From Flavobacteriaceae bacterium CP2B (GTDB lineage: Bacteria > Bacteroidota > Bacteroidia > Flavobacteriales > Flavobacteriaceae): a stretch of 64,000 nucleotides of DNA. The DNA lies in the NCBI GenBank assembly GCA_001683825.1, contig LXTR01000069.1, positions 62,001 to 126,000 on the forward strand. The letters are read 5' to 3'. Position 1 is the first letter of the stretch. Each line of letters begins with the position of its first letter. The position numbers and the translations under genes are program-made. A model generated the notes under the pieces. It ran no database searches. It worked only from the letters and a program-made list of their open reading frames with translations, and was not told the DNA's origin. Below, piece by piece: positions 57,988 to 64,000 of the stretch.

Positions 57988-58317
57988 ATGAGAGACAATA
58001 GTGGTAACATTTTACTAGCCTTATTAACAGGAGCGGCCATAGGTGCAGGCATTGGCATCCTTTACGCGCCCGATACCGGGGAGAATACCCGTAGGAAAAT
58101 AAAGGACAAAGCCCTGGAAACAAAACACGATCTTACAGATCGCCTGGCACACGCGAAAGAGGAGCTGACGAAAACAGCCAAAGAGAAAAAAGATGATTTT
58201 GACCGAAAATTGGACGAAACCATCTCCCACCTGAGTTACAAGGCCGATGATATCATTGAAACCCTGGAACGAAAACTGGAAGAGTTAAGGAAGAAAAACG
58301 CCCAACTACAGAAATAA
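57988..58317 (+). CDS. YtxH-domain protein
   Basis: A 109-residue protein with one glycine- and alanine-rich N-terminal membrane helix (LLALLTGAAIGAGIGILYAPDTG), typical of YtxH, then a charged coiled coil to the end. YtxH proteins are general-stress envelope proteins in several bacteria. It heads a three-gene unit with the holin-like and small proteins, 5 bp from the next. Confidence 0.87.
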   Translation: MRDNSGNILLALLTGAAIGAGIGILYAPDTGENTRRKIKDKALETKHDLTDRLAHAKEELTKTAKEKKDDFDRKLDETISHLSYKADDIIETLERKLEELRKKNAQLQK

Positions 58318-58322
58318 TTTCT

Positions 58323-58673
58323 ATGGCTTTTGATGAACTTAAACAGGACTTGATGGAAGCGAATGCAGACATCAAGTCCTATTTGGAGCATAGTGAGGAG
58401 TACCTAAAGCTCAAGGTATTCAAGCTTTTTATGATATCCCTCACTTCTTTTGCCCAAATCCTGGCCGTTGGGGCCCTGTTGCTGCTGGCCTTGTTCTTTT
58501 TGTCCACAGCCATATCCCTGGCACTGGGTGCCTGGTTTGATAACACCTTCTATGGTTTTGCGGCCGTGGGTTTATTTTACGTATTGCTAGGGGGGCTGGT
58601 GTATATCAACCGGGAAAGAATAGACCGGCCAATTATCCGGAAATTTTCAAAATACTTTTTTGACAAGGAATAA
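58323..58673 (+). CDS. Holin-superfamily-like membrane protein (DUF1469/Phage_holin_3_6)
   Basis: A 116-residue protein with a charged N-terminal helix and two membrane helices (about 45-67 and 75-97) in the pattern of Phage_holin_3_6/DUF1469 proteins. These are chromosomal membrane proteins, not phage lysis genes, and regularly follow YtxH genes. It overlaps the next gene by 1 bp (TAATG). It probably acts with its two neighbours at the inner membrane. Confidence 0.82.
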   Translation: MAFDELKQDLMEANADIKSYLEHSEEYLKLKVFKLFMISLTSFAQILAVGALLLLALFFLSTAISLALGAWFDNTFYGFAAVGLFYVLLGGLVYINRERIDRPIIRKFSKYFFDKE

Positions 58674-58912
58674 TGGAACACTATACTTCGTTTAAAGAAA
58701 TAGACACGCGGTTAAAAATCCTGAGGCTTCAAAAGGAAATCAGCCTGGAGCAGTTGTACCTGAAGCGGCAGCAATTGCAGGCACATTTCAGGGTCCCGGT
58801 GCTTTCGGGCCAAATTCGGGACCAGGCAAAGAAAACGGCTATTTTCCTGGTGGCTTCCTACCTGCTTAAAAGGTTGCGGACCTTTAAATCCAGGAGGGCC
58901 ATAGAAACCTGA
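58673..58912 (+). CDS. Small basic helical protein of the YtxH-holin unit
   Basis: A 79-residue protein, helical and basic, with a short hydrophobic segment near the end (AIFLVASYLLKRL). Small proteins like this commonly close the YtxH/holin unit. The start overlaps the holin-like stop. Its stop TGA opens a 6-bp stem hairpin (58913-58928, GGGAGG/CCTCCC). Function unknown. Confidence 0.7.
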   Translation: MEHYTSFKEIDTRLKILRLQKEISLEQLYLKRQQLQAHFRVPVLSGQIRDQAKKTAIFLVASYLLKRLRTFKSRRAIET

Positions 58913-58928
58913 GGGAGGTATGCCTCCC
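58913..58928 (+). terminator. Candidate hairpin after the YtxH trio
   Basis: GGGAGG-TATG-CCTCCC immediately follows the stop codon. There is no T-run, so it is a weak terminator candidate or an mRNA 3'-end stabiliser. Confidence 0.35.
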
Positions 58929-59024
58929 TAATCCCATTCAAATCCCTTACCTTGCACCAAGACAGCTATTGGCGGTTGCTACCGCCAGTAATGGCCGTTC
59001 GTTTATGAAACAACCCAGTACTAT

Positions 59025-59792
59025 ATGAATACAGGCTTGGTACTCTCCGGGGGGGGTGCCCGGGGCATTGCCCATATCGGGGCCATAAAGGCATTGGAAG
59101 AACACGATGTTCATTGTACCCATATCGCCGGTACCAGCGCGGGGGCTATCGTCGGGGCCCTGTACGCGTCGGGCAGAACCTGGGAGGAAATCCTGGAATT
59201 CTTTAAATCGGTGGAGTTGTTCAGTATCAGTAACTACGCATGGAACAAACCGGGTTTTGTAGATACCGACAAATTCTACGATCAATTTGCTGCATATCTG
59301 GAAGAGGATTCCTTTGAGGAGTTGGACAAACCCCTTTTTATTACGGCGACCGACATTTTAAAAGGCACCTTAAAAGTATTTTCGTCCGGGGAGCTCATAC
59401 GCCCGGTCCTGGCTTCGGCGGCCTTCCCCGGACTTTTCGCCCCTGTGAAAATCGGCAATGGCTATTACATTGACGGGGGGGTACTGAACAATTTCCCGGC
59501 AGACTTGCTGACGGAGAGGTGCGAGACCATTTACGGGGTATATGTCAATCCTTTTGAAGATGTGAAAATACAGGATTTGCGACATTCCATTAACATCCTC
59601 GAACGTGCGCTAAAGATCCGTAGCGCCAATGATTCCATATCAAAATTCAACAAGTGCAAACTGGTGATCTGCCCCAGAGGCCTTCAGGATTACAACACCT
59701 TTTCCATGAAGGATATCGACAGGATTTTTAAAATGGGCTATGAAGCTGCCTGGGAGGCACTGGAAACAGCAGCATCCGGTGAAAGGTCCTAA
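59025..59792 (+). CDS. Patatin-like phospholipase
   Basis: A 255-residue patatin-fold hydrolase. The oxyanion loop is SGGGARGIAHIG, the nucleophile Ser is in GTSAG and the catalytic Asp in DGGVLNNFP. It probably hydrolyses phospholipids or other acyl esters in the cytoplasm or at the inner membrane. A -7-like TACCTTGC (58948-58955) precedes it without an operator. It converges with hsp20 across a large hairpin. Confidence 0.92.
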   Translation: MNTGLVLSGGGARGIAHIGAIKALEEHDVHCTHIAGTSAGAIVGALYASGRTWEEILEFFKSVELFSISNYAWNKPGFVDTDKFYDQFAAYLEEDSFEELDKPLFITATDILKGTLKVFSSGELIRPVLASAAFPGLFAPVKIGNGYYIDGGVLNNFPADLLTERCETIYGVYVNPFEDVKIQDLRHSINILERALKIRSANDSISKFNKCKLVICPRGLQDYNTFSMKDIDRIFKMGYEAAWEALETAASGERS

Positions 59793-59800
59793 AAAGTAAT

Positions 59801-59859
59801 GCCTTCTACCCCTTCAGGAGACCTTTGTTAAAAAAGGCCTGAACGCAGGGATAGAAGGC
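59801..59859. terminator. Large bidirectional terminator structure
   Basis: A nested stem lies between convergent patatin and hsp20 genes. GCCTTCTA pairs with TAGAAGGC (59801-59808/59852-59859), TTCAGG with CCTGAA (59813-59818/59838-59843), and CCTTT with AAAGG inside. It can form on either strand and has T- or A-rich inner parts. Confidence 0.6.
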
Positions 59860-59885
59860 ACAGATTGCTAAACGATCAGGATCCG

Positions 59886-60356
59886 TCAGGAAACCTCGAT
59901 CACTTTGGGTTTTTGTTTCTTGGGGGCTTCTTTCTTGCCCAATTTAAAGCTGAGGATGCCATCCTTGTACTGGGCTTTCACTGCTTCTTCTTCCTTCACG
60001 TTCTCCGGTAATTGGAGGGAACGTTCAAATGAATTGTAGCTAAACTCCTTACGGGTAAAGTTGTCCTCTTTATTCTCCTTTTCGGCCGTTTTTTCAGCGG
60101 AAATGTTGAGGCATCCGTCATCAATGGTGATTTTAAAGTCTTTCTTGGCAAAGCCGGGGGCCGCCAGTTCAATCTCAAAATTGCCATCGTCTTCCTTGAT
60201 ATTCAGGGCAGGCTCCATATTCTTGCCATTCCAGAAGTTGTCATTGGAAAGTACGCGCTCCCACAGACGATTGTCAAAGAAATCGTCCATTTCAAAAAAA
60301 TCGGAAGTGACCAGGTCTGCCCAGGGCCGCCTCCTCTTGAATTTTACTAGTGACAT
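59886..60356 (-). CDS. Small heat-shock protein, Hsp20/alpha-crystallin
   Basis: A 156-residue Hsp20. The N-terminal arm (residues 1-45) has DDFFDNRLWE; the alpha-crystallin domain (about 47-145) has NFEIELAAPGFAKKDFKI and LPENVKEEEAVKAQYKDGIL; a short C-terminal tail is K- and P-rich and ends PKVIEVS, carrying the I-x-V anchor. It holds unfolding proteins in solution. ATG 60356 is used; an in-frame ATG at 60395 would begin almost at the predicted transcript start. Its operator is at 60432-60445. Confidence 0.94.
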   Translation of the reverse strand: MSLVKFKRRRPWADLVTSDFFEMDDFFDNRLWERVLSNDNFWNGKNMEPALNIKEDDGNFEIELAAPGFAKKDFKITIDDGCLNISAEKTAEKENKEDNFTRKEFSYNSFERSLQLPENVKEEEAVKAQYKDGILSFKLGKKEAPKKQKPKVIEVS

Positions 60357-60401
60357 GGTGTAGTGTTTTAGGTTAATATTATCCTTATGTTCCAAGCGTC
60401 C

Positions 60402-60445
60402 TGAAGTTAAGCAGAAACCGGGGGGGATAATATGACAGATATCAG
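60402..60445 (-). promoter_or_regulatory. Operator-promoter 22, hsp20
   Basis: The operator ATGACAGATATCAG (one flank changed) is at 60432-60445. The minus-strand -7 box TAACTTCA is at 60402-60409, with centres 33 bp apart. It is the right-most site found. Confidence 0.75.
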
Positions 60446-60540
60446 TTGGGAGAACAAATGATTGTTAAAACGGATAGCAAGGGGTTTTGCCCAATACAGG
60501 GTTGCCATGGAGGGCGGGGATACCACTGAATATTGAGGTC

Positions 60541-61716
60541 CTAGTTTTTCATCAGCTGGTGGGCAATACCCAATTCCAGGCCCCTGAGTTCTGCCAATCC
60601 TTTCAGGCGCCCTATGAGCGAATAGCCCGCGTAGTGTTTTCCCGCGCCTTCCAGGGAGTGCAGGAACCCGTGGTCGGGCCGCATGGGAAGGCTTATTTTC
60701 CTCCGCTGCATCAAGCCTACAATGTTTTCGACGATTTCGGCCATGGGATTGTCGCCTTCCAGGTGTTCCGATTCCCGGAAAACCTGCCCTTCTTCCCTTT
60801 TTACATTCCTCAGGTGCAGGAAGTGGATACGATCGCCGTGTTTGCTGAGTATCTCCAGTAAGTCATTGGAAGCCCGGGCCCCCAAAGACCCTGTACAGTA
60901 GCACAAACCGTTTGCTTTTTCGGGCACCGCCTTAAAAATTTCCGCAAGGTCAGCCCCGGTCGATACTACCCTGGGCAAGCCCATCACAGAGAATGGGGGG
61001 TCGTCCGGGTGGATGGCCAGTCCTACATGGACCTTTTGGGCCACGGGGCTGACCTCTTTCAGGAATGCTATCAGGTTCTTCCGGAGTTGGGCGTCGTCTA
61101 TGTCGCTGTATGCTTTCAGCAGGTCCAGCACCTGCTCCCGGGTAAAGTCTTCCGTACTGCCCGGAAGCCCCAGGAGTATGTTCCTGAAAAGTGCTTCCTT
61201 TTCGCTGGCGGTCAGGCCTTTGCCGTAAGCTTGGGCTGCTTCGAGCTGGGAGGCACTGTAACCTGTTGCAGCCCCGGGCCTTTTGAGCAGGAATACGTCA
61301 AAAAAGGCAAATGCCAATGGATGGTATAACAGGGTACGGGTACCGTCCGGATTCTTATGCTGGTGATGGGTCCGCAGCCAATCGAGTACGGGCATGAAAT
61401 TGTAGGTGACCACATGTATCCCACATGCAGCCAGGTTCTTAATGCTTTGCTGGTAATTGGCAATCCAGGTTTGGTAGTTCCCACCCCTTCGCTTAATGTC
61501 TTCATGAACGGGAAGGCTTTCGACCACCGTCCACTCCATTCCCGCTTCCCGGATGTGTTCCTGCCGTTCTTCAATAGCCGCCACAGGCCATACTTCACCA
61601 ACGGGGATCTCGTGCAGGGCGGTAACGATACCGCTTACCCCACTCTCGCGGATATCCTGCAGTTTTACCGTGTCATGCGGGCCAAACCACCGCATATTTT
61701 GTTGCATTCTGTACAT
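60541..61716 (-). CDS. uxuA: Mannonate dehydratase
   Basis: A 391-residue enzyme matching UxuA throughout: RWFGPHDTVKL, SGIVTALHEIPVGEVW, VVESLPVHEDIK, NYQTWIANYQQSIKNLA, and YNFMPVLDWLRT. It dehydrates D-mannonate to 2-keto-3-deoxygluconate with Fe2+ or Mn2+. The start is ATG 61716 or 61707. It lies 85 bp after the alpha-glucuronidase gene on the same strand; together they degrade glucuronate from xylan-type sugars. No operator is present. Confidence 0.93.
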   Translation of the reverse strand: MYRMQQNMRWFGPHDTVKLQDIRESGVSGIVTALHEIPVGEVWPVAAIEERQEHIREAGMEWTVVESLPVHEDIKRRGGNYQTWIANYQQSIKNLAACGIHVVTYNFMPVLDWLRTHHQHKNPDGTRTLLYHPLAFAFFDVFLLKRPGAATGYSASQLEAAQAYGKGLTASEKEALFRNILLGLPGSTEDFTREQVLDLLKAYSDIDDAQLRKNLIAFLKEVSPVAQKVHVGLAIHPDDPPFSVMGLPRVVSTGADLAEIFKAVPEKANGLCYCTGSLGARASNDLLEILSKHGDRIHFLHLRNVKREEGQVFRESEHLEGDNPMAEIVENIVGLMQRRKISLPMRPDHGFLHSLEGAGKHYAGYSLIGRLKGLAELRGLELGIAHQLMKN

Positions 61717-61801
61717 AAGTCCTTGATTTGTCAGATTATAGCCAACCCGTCTTTACCTGGAGTGAAGGCATGTTTTTTCATGTGTGTTATGATGTATCCC
61801 C

Positions 61802-63967
61802 TTAATCATCCCAACTGGGCCGTATCCCGGGGGCATACGGAAATTTCAGTGATTGGTAGTATCCGAGGGAATGATCAGGGGCATCCACCCCTGGCGGAAG
61901 TGGTTCCCCGGAGAACTGCCCGAAATAAAGCAGGCAGGCGTCCCGCCACCAGCGGGCCTCCTTGAGTTGGATGTCAAGGAGCATGCTCACCCTGTCATGC
62001 TGTTCCAGGTCTACGTAGGGGGCCATTTGCGCCCAGGTATTTTTCATTTGTTGTACTTCAACGACCCCCTGCTGATAGGTCAGGGCCATGCCTTCCCAAA
62101 GGGTATGTCCATTTTTTAATACATAGGTCCAGGGCAGGTGGTGGAACCAAAGCAGGTACTCTTCCGGGCACGAGGCCAGATCCCCCCACTTTTCAGCCCA
62201 ATGGGGGGCATATTGCTGGAGGGCATCGCTGCCGGTGGCCGTACGATCAAAACCCACCCCAAGGCGGTCTGCCCTATGGTAATAAACAGGGTTCCATTCC
62301 GGGCGGGAATGGTTGTCTACCCAGGGCCCGGGACCATAATGGTGGCCGGAGTCAAAAATATGGTGAAGGCCCAGGGGGTTCATGTAATGGACTACTGCCT
62401 CCCGGGAACCCAGCAGCAATTGCTTCATAGGCTGCAGGAAGCCCCGCTCGTTGGAAAAGGTGGTACGCAGCCATTCCTCCGCAATTTGTTCGGAGGACAT
62501 GTAGGGATCCCAGGCCAATCGGCCAAAGCCGTACCAGTTGGCCTGGCCAAAAGGGTGGCCGGTCCAGTTGATATCGGTACCAATATTGGCCACCCCGGCC
62601 ATGCCGGTACGGGTGTACCCGTGCAGGGAGCCGTCAATGACCCTGGCTACCGTAGACCCTTTTCCCTTTCGGTAGGTGTCGGCCTGCAATACTTCTTCAA
62701 AAAGTCTGGGAAGGAAGACCAGGTGGGTGGAAAATCCCAGGTATTCCTGGGTTATTTGAAACTCCATCATCAGGGGGGTCTTGGGCATGGCACCAAACAT
62801 GGGATGGAATGGTTCCCGGGGTTGGAAGTCTATAGGCCCGTTTTTCACCTGGAGCATGACGTTCGTATGGAATTGCCCGTCGACGGGCACGAATTCTGAA
62901 AAGGCCTGTTTTGCCCTGTCTGTAAGATCGTGTTCGGAATATACAAAGGCGCGCCAGATAACGGTCCCCTGGTGGGGTGCCAGGGCCTCGGCCAGCATAT
63001 TGGCCCCGTCTGCATGCGTGCGCCCGTAATTTTGCGGTCCTGGTTGTCCCTCAGAATTGGCTTTTACCAAAAACCCGCCAAAATCAGGGATCAGGGAATA
63101 AATTTCAGTGGCTTTGTCTTTCCACCATTGACGGACCTGGGTATCCAAAGGGTCGGCAGTTTGTAATCCGCCGATCTCAATAGGGGCCGAAAAGCGGGCG
63201 GTAAGGTACACCTTAATCCCATAGGGCCTGAAGACCCTGGCCAACGCCTGTACTTTTTCCAGGTAGTGTGGGGTCAGGATCTCCGCATTGGCATTTACAT
63301 TGGTGGGCGAGGTCGCGTTGATCCCTATGGAGGCATTAGCCCTGGCATAATCTATATACCGCTGGTCGATCAAATCGGGCAGGGTGTGCCAGTTCCATAT
63401 AGAGAAGCCGGCATATCCGCGTTCTACGGTACGGTCCAGGTTGTCCCAGTGGTTGAGCATACGGATGTCGGTCTTTGGGGTACTCCGTTCTTTTAGCGCA
63501 TGCAGGGGTTGTTGCATTTGCAATTGCCTTAGGAAATGAAATACGCCGTAGAGGATGCCCAGGTCCTCGTTGGCAGTGATCAGGGTGGCCTTGCGTCCGT
63601 TTGAGGTTATGGGACTGATTACAAAACCATCCCTGCCCAGGCCTTCAAAATCCCCGGCTACCTGTTGCAGGGTGGTGGCGTCCAGCAATACTTTTTTAAG
63701 AACGATAAGACCGGCCCCATCGGAAGCGGTATCCAAAAAACGAGGGGATTGTGCAAGCAACCCGCTGAGGCCCCTGTCCATCTCCTGGAGGGCGACTTTC
63801 AGGGTAGGGCTGTCTGTGTTGAAATAAATGCCACCAAATGCATTTTGGTATTCCCCGAGCCTGGTCTCGTCAGCGATTTGGTCATACCGCAACCACAGGT
63901 CGTACCCGTCATGGGCAACTCCCCAAAGGGTACTCAGGAGGAAACATAAAAGCCAGAAGTTTTTCAT
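61802..63967 (-). CDS. Alpha-glucuronidase, GH67
   Basis: A 721-residue secreted GH67 enzyme. The signal peptide is near residues 1-20. An N-terminal non-catalytic domain precedes the barrel, with the family's LNHWDNLDRTVERGYAGFS, GFLVKANSEGQPGPQ and, later, WAEEWGD-like EKWGDLASCPEEY stretches. It removes 4-O-methyl-glucuronic acid from xylo-oligosaccharides in the periplasm. ATG 63967 opens the signal; the frame is still open to the window edge at 64000, but that part lacks signal character. It lies outside the regulon. Confidence 0.92.
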   Translation of the reverse strand: MKNFWLLCFLLSTLWGVAHDGYDLWLRYDQIADETRLGEYQNAFGGIYFNTDSPTLKVALQEMDRGLSGLLAQSPRFLDTASDGAGLIVLKKVLLDATTLQQVAGDFEGLGRDGFVISPITSNGRKATLITANEDLGILYGVFHFLRQLQMQQPLHALKERSTPKTDIRMLNHWDNLDRTVERGYAGFSIWNWHTLPDLIDQRYIDYARANASIGINATSPTNVNANAEILTPHYLEKVQALARVFRPYGIKVYLTARFSAPIEIGGLQTADPLDTQVRQWWKDKATEIYSLIPDFGGFLVKANSEGQPGPQNYGRTHADGANMLAEALAPHQGTVIWRAFVYSEHDLTDRAKQAFSEFVPVDGQFHTNVMLQVKNGPIDFQPREPFHPMFGAMPKTPLMMEFQITQEYLGFSTHLVFLPRLFEEVLQADTYRKGKGSTVARVIDGSLHGYTRTGMAGVANIGTDINWTGHPFGQANWYGFGRLAWDPYMSSEQIAEEWLRTTFSNERGFLQPMKQLLLGSREAVVHYMNPLGLHHIFDSGHHYGPGPWVDNHSRPEWNPVYYHRADRLGVGFDRTATGSDALQQYAPHWAEKWGDLASCPEEYLLWFHHLPWTYVLKNGHTLWEGMALTYQQGVVEVQQMKNTWAQMAPYVDLEQHDRVSMLLDIQLKEARWWRDACLLYFGQFSGEPLPPGVDAPDHSLGYYQSLKFPYAPGIRPSWDD

Positions 63968-64000
63968 TTTCGCGTTTTGGATCCCTAAAGCACAGGCCAA

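Noticed and set aside
58323-58673. Holin-like gene as a sign of prophage
   Set aside because: DUF1469-type proteins next to YtxH are chromosomal membrane proteins, and no integrase, terminase or structural phage gene is present.
1-64000. CRISPR array, tRNA, rRNA, IS element, restriction system or integron
   Set aside because: No regular repeat-spacer pattern, cloverleaf, transposase or integrase was seen. The Mrr-like domain at 49589 is fused to an ATP-cone with no methylase, so it is not called a restriction system.

Overview
The window comes from a Bacteroidota chromosome, most likely a marine-type member of the Flavobacteriaceae with unusually high GC (roughly half). This rests on the -7 promoter boxes of the form TAnnTTTG, the lack of Shine-Dalgarno reliance, the lipoprotein signals and the protein families. 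No tRNA, rRNA, transposase, phage or CRISPR feature was found. The right end (alpha-glucuronidase, mannonate dehydratase) and the first partial gene (efflux adaptor) look like ordinary neighbours. Everything between is a dense stress and energy-metabolism island.

The main result is a regulon written into the DNA. I count 22 copies of a 14-bp palindrome, consensus (A/C)TGAY-N4-RTCAT, which is a TGA-N6-TCA dyad of the Crp/Fnr type. All lie in spacers upstream of genes. For 20 of the 22, a Bacteroidota -7 box (T[A/T]nnTT[T/C]n) has its centre exactly 33 bp from the operator centre. Three of these operators have such a box on both sides and serve divergent genes, giving 23 promoters. This puts the operator near -41, the class II activator position, in place of the usual -33 TTTG element. 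The likely regulator is encoded inside the island: a soluble PAS histidine kinase (8849-10087) followed by a receiver domain fused to a Crp-type cyclic-nucleotide-fold and helix-turn-helix protein (10143-11195). Its recognition helix keeps the Glu and Arg that read TGA in CRP and FNR. It looks like FixL, FixJ and FixK condensed into two genes.

Layout. 1-5 kb: efflux adaptor end, a small coiled-coil protein, a universal stress protein (Usp) and an ABC exporter. 5-11 kb: DUF302 protein with a long leader, Usp, TerB-like and HMA-like proteins, ROK kinase, and the two-component pair. 11-18 kb: five tandem Usps, an MscS channel, two more small coiled-coil paralogues and a lipoprotein. 18-24 kb: cardiolipin synthase, L,D-transpeptidase, fourth coiled-coil paralogue and an Mla-type lipid transporter. 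24-32 kb: a four-gene minus-strand operon, hydrolase with phosphoribosyltransferase, RtcB with archease, a site-2 protease and a bacterial eRF1-like (baeRF) protein. 32-39 kb: PEP synthase with PfkB, then flavin reductase, M20 peptidase and a DUF1611 protein. 39-46 kb: P-type cation ATPase, FMN-binding lipoprotein with SDR and WG-repeat protein, DUF2267, and deoC-deoD. 46-56 kb: three more Usps, an ATP-cone nuclease, a beta-CASP metallohydrolase, upp, pta and ackA. 56-60 kb: lipoprotein, erythromycin-esterase-like protein, YtxH/holin/small-protein trio, patatin and Hsp20. 60-64 kb: glucuronate utilisation.

Together the genes suggest a coordinated response to low oxygen or energy limitation: ATP-binding stress proteins, carbon flux at PEP and acetyl-phosphate, envelope lipid maintenance, ion transport, RNA repair and ribosome rescue, and chaperoning. 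The signal is inferred, not shown. All coordinates were read by eye and no search was run.
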